Shown here one piece after another: positions 1 to 9,910 of a stretch of DNA of 64,000 nt (within the stretch, counting starts at the first letter, position 1; every line of letters begins with the position of its first letter). The DNA is taken from positions 192,231,563-192,295,562 of the forward strand of contig NC_081183.1 in assembly GCF_029867415.1 (NCBI RefSeq), in the 5' to 3' direction. Below the pieces are notes generated by a model. That model did not search any database. It saw only the letters and a list, made by a program, of their open reading frames with translations, and was not told where the DNA came from. This DNA comes from Vicia villosa. Taxonomy: Eukaryota; Streptophyta; Magnoliopsida; Fabales; Fabaceae. The translations under genes were made by a program, and so were the position numbers.

Positions 1-1026
1 GCTTTAAGCATGGACGCCTTGGAAAGTGTTCTAACCCTGTTGATATATGGACAAGTTCTTTTTCACCGCTGCGACAAAGTTGTTGATAGGGCTGCTATCA
101 AAATCTTCCTTAGCAAGAATCCTGTTCCTACTCTACTTGGTGATTTATTGCATTCCATCAACGCTAGAGTGACAAAGAGACGAGGTTGTGTTCTAGGGTG
201 TATCCCTCTCTTACATAGGTGGTTTATTTCTCACTTACCCCGATCCTCAATAAAGAATGAAGAAGGTTTGACTTGGATTCAAAGGATTATGGAGCTTTCA
301 TACGACGACATCATTTGGTATCCAAAGAAATTCGAAGGAGTTCAGTTATATGACCGCTGTGGAGAGTTCCCTAATGTGCCTCTTCTTGGCATCCATGGAG
401 GAATTACCTATAACCCTATACTCGCTCGACATCAGTTTGGTTTTGCTTTAAAAGATAAGCCCCGCTCCATATATCTTAGTGCGGAAAATTTTGACTATGG
501 TTCAGATACAACTGGAAAAAAGAACCGCTTCATTAAAGCTTGGTATGAAGTAAAAAAGGTGGGTGCAAGAGAATTGGGAATGAGGATCGATACTCCTTCA
601 GATCTTTACTTTAAATGGATTTATGACCGAGTCGTCGAGTTCGGCATACCACATCCATCCGACACACCTGTTGTTCCAAGGATCACTCCTCCCGAGGTCC
701 ACGTAGAATTGGAGCCTTATGTACCCGCTCCAAACGAAGACCTTGCTGCCACCGTGGCTCATTTAAGACAAGAAAAGGCTGATCTTGAGAAGCGTCTACA
801 AAAGGTTGAAGCAGAAAAGGCAGTATTAGTGGCTAATGCTAAAGAACGAGATAGTATGCTTGACTATTTCTCTCGCAAGTGGAAGATTGAGGATTTTATC
901 TCTCCTGAACAAATACAATCATGGGAGTTAGAGATTGATAGGCTTATTCAAGAAAAAAACGAGATGGTCAAAGCCCATAAAGAGGAAATCAGAGGATTGA
1001 AGAGGAAGCGTCGACTTGAAGATTGA
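1..1026 (+). CDS. Ogre ORF1 protein, C-terminal part (5' truncated by window)
   Basis: Codons 1-9 (GCT TTA AGC) are open and in frame with the ATG at 10, so that ATG need not be the start. The visible 341 residues resemble the plant retroelement ORF1 family often annotated as DUF7745: a helical region with the motifs TLLIYG, KNPVPTLL and HRWFISHLP, then an acidic/proline linker (PPEVHVELEPYVPAP) and a C-terminal charged coiled coil of about 90 residues (AHLRQEKADLEKRLQKVEAE, ending in basic KRKRRLED). The function of ORF1 in Ogre is unknown. Its place upstream of gag is diagnostic for the group. It is followed by a 246-base AT-rich spacer before gag. Confidence 0.8.
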   Translation, partial: ALSMDALESVLTLLIYGQVLFHRCDKVVDRAAIKIFLSKNPVPTLLGDLLHSINARVTKRRGCVLGCIPLLHRWFISHLPRSSIKNEEGLTWIQRIMELSYDDIIWYPKKFEGVQLYDRCGEFPNVPLLGIHGGITYNPILARHQFGFALKDKPRSIYLSAENFDYGSDTTGKKNRFIKAWYEVKKVGARELGMRIDTPSDLYFKWIYDRVVEFGIPHPSDTPVVPRITPPEVHVELEPYVPAPNEDLAATVAHLRQEKADLEKRLQKVEAEKAVLVANAKERDSMLDYFSRKWKIEDFISPEQIQSWELEIDRLIQEKNEMVKAHKEEIRGLKRKRRLED

Positions 1027-1272
1027 CTTTTCTTATTTTATATTTATTATATAGTATTTCTTCGATGTAACTTCAAAAATAATAAACAATACATTGGTTT
1101 TTATTTTTAATTAATTTATTTTGCTTCTATTTTCTTTTCTTTTAAATGTGTTAAAAGGCCTTTAACTCCTTGAGATCATTGCATATGCATAATCATGCAT
1201 TCATAAACATCGCATCACAGGTTTCATAAAAACAAATGCCTCATCTTTCCGCTGTTTATTTCAGTAAGAAAG

Positions 1273-4200
1273 ATGGATCTCGAACAATCTGTCAAAGCTC
1301 TCCAAACTCAGAATGCTGAATTTCAAGCTCTGATTCTGAATCTGGCCAATGGGCAAAATGAACTGAAAGCCCTTCTGACTAAGAAGGAAAAGAAGACTCA
1401 GAAGCCCAAAGGAGTGATCAATCTGGGAAGAAGGTTCAAAGGTCGTCCCAGGAGGGCCGAAGATGCTGAAATCCCTAAGAATGAGGAAGATGAAGAGAGA
1501 GATGATCTCAGTGTCAAGAACAATCAGGGAAGCCATGTAGGTTCTGATGGTGAAGAAGAAGAAGAAGAAGAGTATCCTGAGGACGAGGATGAATCTGATG
1601 AGAGGTATAGGCAGTTAGAAGAGCGTCTGAGAAGCATGGAAATTCAAAAGGTACCTGGGCTGGATTTCGAAGAACTGGGACTCGTTCCTGGAGTCGTTAT
1701 TCCGCAGAAATTCAAGACACCCGCTTTTGCTAAGTATGATGGAATCTCTTGTCCTAAGATGCATCTGAGGTCTTATGTGAGAAAGATTCAGCCTCACACT
1801 GCTGATAAGAGGCTCTGGATCCATTTCTTTCAAGAAAGTCTATCTGGAACTCAACTCGAATGGTATTATAAGCTGGAAAGTACTAGTATCCGCACTTGGG
1901 AAGATTTGGTTGTGGCTTTCTACAAGCAATACCAATATAACTCTGATCTTGCACCGACTCGCATGCAACTTCAAAGCATGTCCATGGGTCCTAAAGAAAG
2001 TTTCAAGGAGTATGCTCAAAAATGGAGAGATTTGGCTGGAAGAGTCCAACCCTCTTTGAATGATAGGGAGTTGGTAGACATGTTCATGGGCACGCTAACT
2101 GGGCCGTTCTATAGTCACCTGCTGGGTAGTTCTTCTTCTGGGTTTACTGAACTCATTTTAACTGGAGAACGTGTGGAAAATGGTATTCGAAGTGGGAAGA
2201 TTCAAGTGGGTTCTGCCTCTGGCACTACGAGGAAGCCATATCAAGGAAGAAATGAGTCTAATGCTATTCATAGTCAAAAGAGCCGTGGTAAGGAGGATCA
2301 GAATCAATCTGTTGGTGCCGTCCTTATCTCCACACCAATAGCTCAACAAGCTCCTAGACAAGATTACCAACGCAAGACTGATAAACCAAGGAGAAAATAT
2401 ACCCCGATCAACATGCCTTTGTCTCAAGTCCTACAACATCTACTGAAGGCAAAACTGATCACACTGAGAGACCCTCCGAAGTTTACCAACACTGCTAGTC
2501 CAACTTATGATCCTAAGGCTACGTGTGCTTACCATTCCAATGCCCCTGGACACAATGAGAATAATTGCTGGGCCTTGAAAAACAAAGTCCAAGACTCGCT
2601 AGAGGCTGGAGAAATTGAGTTTGACGCGCCTGAGACTCCTAATGTCATCACTGCTCCGATGCCAAAACATGACCACGCTGTTAATGCCATCATGGATACC
2701 ATCCATGTCTATGATGTGAGAGATCTGTCGACTCCTCTCCCCGATATCAAGAGAAAGTTGTTGCGAGCTGGTTTATTTCCAGGTTGCGACCCTGACTGTT
2801 ATTACTGTGCACTCATACCCGAGGGTTGTGAGAACCTGAAAAGAGGCATCCAAGGCTGGATGGATCGTGGCACTATCAGATTTGAGAAGACTCCCACTGT
2901 CGAAGAGTTGTGTGAGGGCTTCTCCCGTGGTTTGAAGTTCGAAGATGTATCTGTGATCTCTAAAGTACCACTAAAGATCCCTACCAAGGCTCCTCTCAAG
3001 ATTTCTGCTGAACCCCGTGTGGCTCCGATTGTTATCACCCAACCTGGTCCAATACCATATTCTTCCGACAAGGCTATCCCTTGGAGTTATGGCGCTGAGG
3101 TTTTTGTTCAAGGAGTCAAGCAAGAGCTTGAATATGATAAAGTTTCTGAAGATGTCAACCCTGGTATAGGAAACATTGCTGGAACTAGTAAGGTGACGAG
3201 AAGTGGAAGGGTGTTTTCTCCAGAGATCTCCCCAAATATTACTTCGCCTACCGTTACTATCACCCCGAATACTGACGCACATGGTAAAGGACTGCTGCCT
3301 GAACCTGAAACTGTCACTAGAAATGCGCCTTCCGAAGAAACAAATGAGTTCCTGAAATACATCCGCAAGAGTGATTATGATATTGTTGAACAAATGGGGC
3401 ATACTCCTTCCAAAATCTCTATGCTGTCACTCCTAAGTTGTTCAAAGACCCATGCCAAGGCTATGATGAAATTTCTAGAGGCTGCCCATGTGCCACAAGA
3501 GATTTCTGTCACTCAACTCGAGAACTGTATTGCGAACTTAACAACTGATAACTACCTTGGGTTTTCTGATGCTGATTTAAGTCCTAGTGGAAGGAATCAT
3601 AACAAGGCACTGCATATCTCCATCGAATGTGGTGGTACTACCCTGGCTCATGTACTAGTTGATGATGGCTCGTCTCTGAATGTGTTACCCAAGGTGGTAT
3701 TGGACAGACTCAAGGTCGATGGAATTGAGCTGAAATCTAGTAATGTGATAGTCAAGGCTTATGATGGCACTATGAGTACTGTGTATGGCGAAGTAGAGCT
3801 CCCCATCAGAGTAGGCGCCCAAACTTTTAGTACTGTGTTCTATGTGATGGATATTCGCCCCGCCTATTCCTGTCTACTTGGGCGTCCCTGGATACATAAA
3901 GCAAATGCCGTGACTTCAACTCTCCATCAGAAGTTGAGATACCCAATGGAAGGCAAGATTGTCACTGTGCATGGTGAAGATGAATATTTGGTAAGTTTCG
4001 TAGATGAGACCAAGTATCTTGAGTTCACTGGAGAGGCATTTGAATCACCCCGCATAGCACATGAATGGAAGCTTGAACCAGTTCCAGAAACTAAATATGT
4101 CTACACTCCTCCTAAAATTCCTGGAGATGTTCCTACAATGGCTTCCCTGAAAGACGCTAGGGCTGTGGTAGAAGAAGGTGGCTGCACCATCTGGGGGCAA

Positions 4201-4443
4201 TTACCTGACATTCCATATAAATCCAACAAATGGGGTTTAGGCTGCACTGCTAAGGATCATAAGGGAACACCACCTCCTCGTACAGAAGACTTGAAACATC
4301 ACTTCGTCAGCAAGGGAGTTAATGCCATTGAAGAAGACGAAGATAATCACAACCTGGACAAATGGATCTCCCCTACATCAGACAAAGGGCTGAACAACTG
4401 GAAGACCGAGGACATTGTTTCTATCTCCTATAGTCAGGAGTAA
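1273..4443 (+). CDS. Ogre Gag-protease polyprotein (1056 aa; first exon of gag-pol)
   Basis: Residues 1-40 form a coiled coil, followed by a basic segment and an acidic run (about 95-115). Residues about 145-290 match the retrotransposon Gag capsid region (FAKYDGISCPKMHLRSYVRK, LEWYYKLE, TWEDLVVAFYKQY). A zinc-knuckle-like cluster lies at 418-432 (C418, H421, H427, C432). The aspartic protease is at about 775-885, with the active-site motif VDDGSS at 796-801 and a downstream LLGRPWIH. Gag assembles the particle and the protease matures the polyprotein. The frame ends with TAA at 4441-4443, but a GT donor overlaps that stop (4440-4441), so the stop is probably removed by splicing in full-length translation. 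Unspliced RNA would yield Gag-Pro only. Confidence 0.9.
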   Translation: MDLEQSVKALQTQNAEFQALILNLANGQNELKALLTKKEKKTQKPKGVINLGRRFKGRPRRAEDAEIPKNEEDEERDDLSVKNNQGSHVGSDGEEEEEEEYPEDEDESDERYRQLEERLRSMEIQKVPGLDFEELGLVPGVVIPQKFKTPAFAKYDGISCPKMHLRSYVRKIQPHTADKRLWIHFFQESLSGTQLEWYYKLESTSIRTWEDLVVAFYKQYQYNSDLAPTRMQLQSMSMGPKESFKEYAQKWRDLAGRVQPSLNDRELVDMFMGTLTGPFYSHLLGSSSSGFTELILTGERVENGIRSGKIQVGSASGTTRKPYQGRNESNAIHSQKSRGKEDQNQSVGAVLISTPIAQQAPRQDYQRKTDKPRRKYTPINMPLSQVLQHLLKAKLITLRDPPKFTNTASPTYDPKATCAYHSNAPGHNENNCWALKNKVQDSLEAGEIEFDAPETPNVITAPMPKHDHAVNAIMDTIHVYDVRDLSTPLPDIKRKLLRAGLFPGCDPDCYYCALIPEGCENLKRGIQGWMDRGTIRFEKTPTVEELCEGFSRGLKFEDVSVISKVPLKIPTKAPLKISAEPRVAPIVITQPGPIPYSSDKAIPWSYGAEVFVQGVKQELEYDKVSEDVNPGIGNIAGTSKVTRSGRVFSPEISPNITSPTVTITPNTDAHGKGLLPEPETVTRNAPSEETNEFLKYIRKSDYDIVEQMGHTPSKISMLSLLSCSKTHAKAMMKFLEAAHVPQEISVTQLENCIANLTTDNYLGFSDADLSPSGRNHNKALHISIECGGTTLAHVLVDDGSSLNVLPKVVLDRLKVDGIELKSSNVIVKAYDGTMSTVYGEVELPIRVGAQTFSTVFYVMDIRPAYSCLLGRPWIHKANAVTSTLHQKLRYPMEGKIVTVHGEDEYLVSFVDETKYLEFTGEAFESPRIAHEWKLEPVPETKYVYTPPKIPGDVPTMASLKDARAVVEEGGCTIWGQLPDIPYKSNKWGLGCTAKDHKGTPPPRTEDLKHHFVSKGVNAIEEDEDNHNLDKWISPTSDKGLNNWKTEDIVSISYSQE

Positions 4444-4715
4444 TTGCCGTTCTTAGTTTATTTCCTGCTTTTCTTTTATTTCCAGTTTAATTCTTGTATT
4501 TCAATAAAGACAATAAAACGCTAAAGCCATGTGTCCCGCCCGAGGCACAATGGTCCATTTGTTAGGGCTTGTCATTTCATAAGCATATTTTCATTCAATA
4601 AAGCATTGGACGTTTCGTATTCAAATTGTGTGTTTGCTTTTATTTTTTTCTTTTATTATTTCTTTTATTTTTTATAGCTATGCGTTCTCACACACACCCA
4701 CATAATGCACTGCAG
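4440..4715 (+). other. Candidate intron between protease and reverse transcriptase of Ogre
   Basis: The donor GA|GTAATTG begins at 4440 and the acceptor CACTGCAG ends at 4715, giving 276 bases of T-rich, stop-containing sequence. Exon 1 ends after two bases of a codon (GA, 4438-4439) and exon 2 supplies the third (A, 4716), so joining gives GAA and reads straight into the pol frame. A second AG at 4676-4677 follows a better pyrimidine tract, but it is in the wrong phase for this donor. An intron at this place is known for Ogre elements; the exact sites here are my inference. Confidence 0.7.
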
Positions 4716-7700
4716 ATCCACATCCACGCTGGATCCTGTTGATAACGATTCTGCTATTGCTAAATATGACTTTGAAAATCCGATCTATCAAGCTGAGGAT
4801 GAAGGTGAGGAAGGTTGTGAAGTGCCTAGAGAACTTGCCCGTTTATTAGAGCAAGAAGAAAAGACTATACAACCGCACGAAGAGCCAATTGAAGTTGTGA
4901 ACATAGGTACCGATGAAGAAAAGAAAGAAATCAAGATAGGGGCTGAATTAGAGGATGCTGTCAAGCAAAGGTTGATTCAGATGTTACGAGACAATGTTGA
5001 GATCTTCGCCTGGTCATACGAAGACATGCCTGGGCTCGATACTGATATTGTGGTTCATCGTTTACCTATCAAAGAGAATAGTCCTCCAGTTAAACAGAAG
5101 TTACGAAGAAGCAGACCAGACATGGCTCAGAAAATCAAAGAAGAGGTCGAAAAACAATTCAATGCTGGGTTCCTGAAAGTAGTGAGTTATCCGCCATGGA
5201 TCGCCAATATAGTGCCCGTACCGAAGAAAGATGGAAAAGTCAGAATGTGTGTAGACTATAGAGATTTGAATCGAGCAAGTCCTAAAGATGATTTCCCATT
5301 ACCACATATTGACATCCTGGTTGATAGTACTGCACAATGCAAGGTTTTTTCTTTTATGGATGGTTTCTCAGGTTACAATCAGATTAAGATGGCACCCGAA
5401 GACATGGAAAAGACGACTTTCACTACGCCTTGGGGCACTTTCTGTTACAAAGTCATGCCATTTGGGTTGAAGAATGCTGGGGCAACCTACCAACGTGCAA
5501 TGGTAGCCTTATTCCACGACATGATCCACAAAGAAATAGAGGTCTATGTTGATGATATGATTGCAAAGTCCAATACTGAAGAAGAACATCTGGTCCATTT
5601 ACAGAAGTTGTTTGATAGGTTGAAGAAGTACAAGTTGAGATTGAATCCAAACAAGTGCACCTTTGGCGTAAGGTCTGGTAAGCTGCTGGGTTTTGTTGTT
5701 AGTAGCAAAGGTATCGAAGTTGATCCTGCAAAAGTGAAAGCCATACAAGAAATGCCCGCTCCACGAAACGAGAAAGAAGTTAGAGGATTCCTGGGTCGAC
5801 TAAATTACATTGCTAGATTTATCTCCCATCTGACCGCTACTTGTGAGCCAATCTTCAAATTACTAAAGAAAGATCAAGTAGTGAAATGGAACGACCAATG
5901 TCAAGAAGCCTTTGACAAAATAAAGAAGTACCTGCAAGAACCTCCGATCATGATACCACCTGCAGAAGGAAGACCTCTAATTATGTACTTAACAGTGTTA
6001 GAGAACTCAATGGGGTGCGTACTGGGGCAACATGACGAGTCTGGTCGAAAAGAGCATGCAATATACTACCTTAGCAAAAAGTTTACCGACTGTGAAACAA
6101 GATACTCACTGCTCGAGAAAACTTGCTGTGCTCTGGCTTGGGCTGCTCGCCGACTAAGACAGTATATGTTGAACCATACCACCTTGTTGATTTCCCGAAT
6201 GGATCCCATCAAGTATGTATTCGAGAAACCTGCTCTCTCTGGACGAATAGCAAGATGGCAAATGATACTAACAGAGTATGACATCCAATACACAACACAG
6301 AAGGCAATCAAAGGTAGTGTGGTAGCAGATCATTTGGCGCAACAAGCGGTAGATGACTACCAATCGATGAATTTTGAATTTCCAGATGAAGATGTGATGC
6401 TTGTTACTGACTATAAGCAACCTGGCCCGGATGAAGGACCTGAACCAGGATCCCGATGGACTATGGTTTTCGATGGAGCTTCGAATGCACTTGGTAATGG
6501 CATTGGCGCTATAATTGTCTCTCCTGCTGGTGGACACACCCCATTCACCGCAAGATTATGTTTTGACTGCACCAACAATATGGCGGAGTATGAAGCGTGT
6601 ATCTTGGGGCTCAGAGCTGCCATCGATTTAAGGATCAAATTCTTGGAAGTGTATGGGGATTCGGCCTTAGTAATCAGTCAAATCAGAGGGGAATGGGATA
6701 CAAAACATCCTAATCTCATACCCTATAAGGAGTTTGTACTATCTCTAATTCCATATTTTGAAGAGATTACCTTCGAACATATTCCCCGAGAAGAGAATCA
6801 GCTGGCCGATGCGTTAGCTACTATGTCATCTATGTTCAAAGTCAATTGGGACAATGAGGCTCCTATAGTTATCATTGAAAGACATGACGAACCCGCATAT
6901 TGTTATGAGATAGTTGACGACGAGGCTGAAGAGAAACCATGGTTTTACGAAGTAAAAAGGTACCTCGAGACTCAAGAATACCCTGAAGGGGCATCCATTA
7001 ATGACAAGAAGTTCTTAAGAAGATTCGCATCCAAATTCTTTCTGAGCAATGGGACTTTATACAAGCGCAACCATGATTCAACCCTGCTTCGTTGTGTGAA
7101 CAAGAAAGAAGCTGAAAAGATCATGGAAGACATGCATGATGGTACTTTTGGGACCCACTCTAGTGGACATACTATGGCCAAGAAGATTCTAAGAGCAGGT
7201 TACTACTGGTCTACTATGGAAACTGACTGTCACCACCATTCAAGAACTTGTCACAAGTGCCAGATATACGCCGACAAAGTACACGTGCCTCCCGTTCCTC
7301 TAAATGTACTAACTGCTCCCTGGCCTTTTGCAATGTGGGGCATTGATATGATTGGAGAAATTAAGCCCACTGCTTCCAATGGACACCGTTTCATTTTAGT
7401 AGCCATCGATTATTTCACTAAATGGGTAGAAGCTGCTTCATTTGCCTCCGTAACCAAGAATGTGGTGGCTCGATTCATTAAACATAACCTCATCTGTCGG
7501 TATGACATTCCCGAAAGGATCATCACTGATAATGGTACCAATCTAAACAACAAGATGATTACTGAGCTTTGCACCCAATTCAATATCAAACATCACAATT
7601 CTTCGCCTTATAGACCAAAGATGAATGGCGCTGTGGAGGCCGCCAACAAAAACATTAAGAAGATCGTGCAGAAAATGACCGTAACTTACAAGGATTGGCA

Positions 7701-8187
7701 TGAAATGTTACCATTTGCTCTTCATGGTTACCGTACCTCCGCACGTACATCAACTGGAGCAACCCCGTTCTCATTAGTCTATGGTATGGAAGCGGTATTA
7801 CCAATTGAAGTTCAGATACCGTCATTAAGGATCATGAAAGAAGCAGAGCTAGATGAAGATGAATGGATCCAGACTCGACTAGATCAGATAAACTTGATTG
7901 ACGAAAAGAGGCTCGCGGCTGTTTGTCATGGACAACTGTATCAGAAACGTATGATCAAGGCGTTTAACAAAAGAGTCAAACAACAAGTTTATCGAGTTGG
8001 TGACTTGGTCATAAAGAGAATCATTCTGCCACAAGGTGATCCTAGGGGCAAGTGGACTCCCACCTATGAAGGACCATTCGTCATCAAGAAAATCTTCTCT
8101 GGAGGAGCAATGATACTCACTACTATGGATGGAGAGGACTTCCCGCAACCTGCGAACGCAGACATAGTCAAAAAATACTACGCATAA
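4705..8187 (+). CDS. Ogre Pol: reverse transcriptase, RNase H, second RNase H, integrase
   Basis: Numbering is from the ATG at 4705, although the real N-terminus is probably spliced on at 4716. RT: fingers/palm motifs from about residue 140, catalytic YVDD at 281-284. The RT-linked RNase H follows at about 390-540. A second, separate RNase H lies at about 583-710, with acidic residues D590, E628, D652 and D702 in FDGAS, AEYEA, GDSAL and LADAL contexts; this duplicated domain marks the Tat lineage. Integrase: zinc-binding H818, H822, C849, C852; catalytic D881, D942, E978 with exact DD35E spacing; C-terminal GPF-type segment (YEGPFVIKKI). All catalytic residues are present and the 1160-residue frame is uninterrupted, so this copy may be competent. 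Confidence 0.93.
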   Translation: MHCRSTSTLDPVDNDSAIAKYDFENPIYQAEDEGEEGCEVPRELARLLEQEEKTIQPHEEPIEVVNIGTDEEKKEIKIGAELEDAVKQRLIQMLRDNVEIFAWSYEDMPGLDTDIVVHRLPIKENSPPVKQKLRRSRPDMAQKIKEEVEKQFNAGFLKVVSYPPWIANIVPVPKKDGKVRMCVDYRDLNRASPKDDFPLPHIDILVDSTAQCKVFSFMDGFSGYNQIKMAPEDMEKTTFTTPWGTFCYKVMPFGLKNAGATYQRAMVALFHDMIHKEIEVYVDDMIAKSNTEEEHLVHLQKLFDRLKKYKLRLNPNKCTFGVRSGKLLGFVVSSKGIEVDPAKVKAIQEMPAPRNEKEVRGFLGRLNYIARFISHLTATCEPIFKLLKKDQVVKWNDQCQEAFDKIKKYLQEPPIMIPPAEGRPLIMYLTVLENSMGCVLGQHDESGRKEHAIYYLSKKFTDCETRYSLLEKTCCALAWAARRLRQYMLNHTTLLISRMDPIKYVFEKPALSGRIARWQMILTEYDIQYTTQKAIKGSVVADHLAQQAVDDYQSMNFEFPDEDVMLVTDYKQPGPDEGPEPGSRWTMVFDGASNALGNGIGAIIVSPAGGHTPFTARLCFDCTNNMAEYEACILGLRAAIDLRIKFLEVYGDSALVISQIRGEWDTKHPNLIPYKEFVLSLIPYFEEITFEHIPREENQLADALATMSSMFKVNWDNEAPIVIIERHDEPAYCYEIVDDEAEEKPWFYEVKRYLETQEYPEGASINDKKFLRRFASKFFLSNGTLYKRNHDSTLLRCVNKKEAEKIMEDMHDGTFGTHSSGHTMAKKILRAGYYWSTMETDCHHHSRTCHKCQIYADKVHVPPVPLNVLTAPWPFAMWGIDMIGEIKPTASNGHRFILVAIDYFTKWVEAASFASVTKNVVARFIKHNLICRYDIPERIITDNGTNLNNKMITELCTQFNIKHHNSSPYRPKMNGAVEAANKNIKKIVQKMTVTYKDWHEMLPFALHGYRTSARTSTGATPFSLVYGMEAVLPIEVQIPSLRIMKEAELDEDEWIQTRLDQINLIDEKRLAAVCHGQLYQKRMIKAFNKRVKQQVYRVGDLVIKRIILPQGDPRGKWTPTYEGPFVIKKIFSGGAMILTTMDGEDFPQPANADIVKKYYA

Positions 8188-9256
8188 CATGACCCGCTAG
8201 GCCGACGTGCCTAGGCAAAAGTAAGGGCATCCCGGCAAACCAAAAGGGTTTGGGCAAAAATTAGGGATATATATATAAAAAATGTGTACACCCGTCAAGT
8301 TGAAAACCCAAAAGGGCGACTTGGGCAAAAAAGGGTATCCTGCTAGACTGAAAACCTGAAAGGGCGGTCTAGGCAAAAGTTAAGGATTAAGCGTACGACT
8401 ATGTCTCGCTCCTATCATTCATCAATCAGATACATCTACAACAACAAGTTCAAAGGGTTCAGATCAACTCAATCACTTTTCTCCAACAAGCATGGGATGA
8501 GATGCTCGAAGACATAATAGCAATAGCAGAGTGGAAACTCAATAGGATTATTTTTACATAGCTATGTTTCTTTTGTTTTTCTATCTTTTCAAAAACACAC
8601 AATATGTTTCATCTTGCCTATTTATGGCTTTTCTCAATACAATTTACTTCTCTCTTTCAAATTTCTTCTTCTTTTTCGAATACGCAAACGTCCAATGATA
8701 ATTTTGAATGAACATATGCATATGAATGAGATTATCATTTATTTTCTTCCATAAGAATATCAATTAGATTGTTAGTAGGAAAGGCAAAGAGACAATGTCC
8801 GAGGTAGTCAAAGAATCCTCCTGCAAATCAATTGACATGGATGTATCCCCACAGAGCAATCATTAAGAAGATGTCTTCCAACAATAAAGGCATGGCTCCC
8901 CAACACGGTTTACATCCCTATTTTCTCTGTATCCCAATCAGGGAACATCAAATTACTGATCATCCCCAAGCAGAAACCGTAAATCCCCAGCTGAACATCT
9001 TCAAAGATACAGAGATTTATTTTCTCAATCAAGACAACATGAATCATATTCACATATCACATGTCATAAACATATTCATACAATTGCATACACGTTCATA
9101 CATAATACATAAAACAGCGCGACAATTGCATACATAACATACGAGGTCCTCATTTATTTTGAGAATCCCGTCACACGAACACATTGCATGCATCATGTCA
9201 TGACATAAGAAAACTAACCTCTACTTTTCAGGATATTACTATCTGTTTACAAAAGA
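8188..9256 (+). other. Ogre 3' untranslated region, part before the hairpin array
   Basis: No coding frame of note. At about 8200-8395 there are three or four imperfect copies of a roughly 60-base motif with the sense 'AAAACCNAAAAGGGC..CTNGGCAAAA', ending in GGGCAAAA or GGCAAAAGTTA. The rest is AT-rich with A/C-rich stretches near 9030-9150. Variable non-coding DNA between integrase and 3' LTR is usual for Tat-lineage elements. Confidence 0.6.
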
Positions 9257-9684
9257 GTTAAGTCGACACCTTTGACGGTTCCTTAACAATCTATTCTCAA
9301 GTATTAAGTCGACACCTTTGACGGTTCCTTAATACATCAAAGAGTTAAGTCGACACCTTTGACGGTTCCTTAACAACACACTTCAGATATAAGTCGACAC
9401 CTTTGACGGTTCCTTATACAATCTATCTGCATATCTGAGTCGATACCTTTGACGGTGCCTCAATAATATGGTTCAAAGTTAAGTCGACACCTTTGACGGT
9501 TCCTTAACAACCCACATCAAGAGTTAAGTCGACACCTTTGACGGTTCCTTAACAACACCCCCTCAGTTAAGTCGACACCTTGGACGGTTCCTTAACGACG
9601 TATTTCAAATTTAAGTCGATACCTTTGACGGTTCCTTAAATAACCCAACACAGACTTGAGTCGACACCTTTGACGGTTCCTCAA
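9257..9684 (+). repeat. Ten-unit tandem hairpin array in Ogre 3'UTR
   Basis: Ten copies of a 31-base core spaced 38-48 bases apart. Each core has a constant centre (TCGACACCTTTGACGGTTC) enclosed by complementary arms. Left arms start at 9257, 9301, 9344, 9388, 9436, 9478, 9523, 9566, 9609 and 9656. The arm pairs are GTTAAG/CTTAAC (five units), GTATTAAG/CTTAATAC, TATAAG/CTTATA, TGAG/CTCA, ATTTAAG/CTTAAAT and TTGAG/CTCAA. The spacers between cores are unrelated to one another. The arms vary but always pair, so the array would fold into a row of stem-loops in the element RNA. Confidence 0.9.
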
Positions 9685-9899
9685 CATTCAAACAAAAAAA
9701 GAGAAGACGGCAAAAGCAGAAATTTCGCAACAATCCACACTCCAACAACTATCAGATGGCATCTACAAGCCCATCTCCGACAAAAGTCCTTACTTCAGCT
9801 AGGGCAAATTTCTTGGTATTCTAGTGTTCAATCATCTTCCACCTTCAGATACCGACTGGCATACAGACCACTCTACATCTTCAGGTTTAAGATAATTGA

Positions 9900-9910
9900 A
9901 CAGGGGCAGC
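9900..9910 (+). promoter_or_regulatory. Candidate polypurine tract of Ogre
   Basis: The purine-rich stretch ACAGGGGCAGC abuts the TG that opens the 3' LTR. Its position is right for the plus-strand primer, but it is short and contains two C residues, so the call rests mainly on location. Confidence 0.5.

Noticed and set aside
9257..9684. CRISPR-like array (constant repeat, unique spacers)
   Set aside because: It lies in the 3'UTR of a plant retrotransposon, units diverge and there are no cas genes; it is a retroelement minisatellite.
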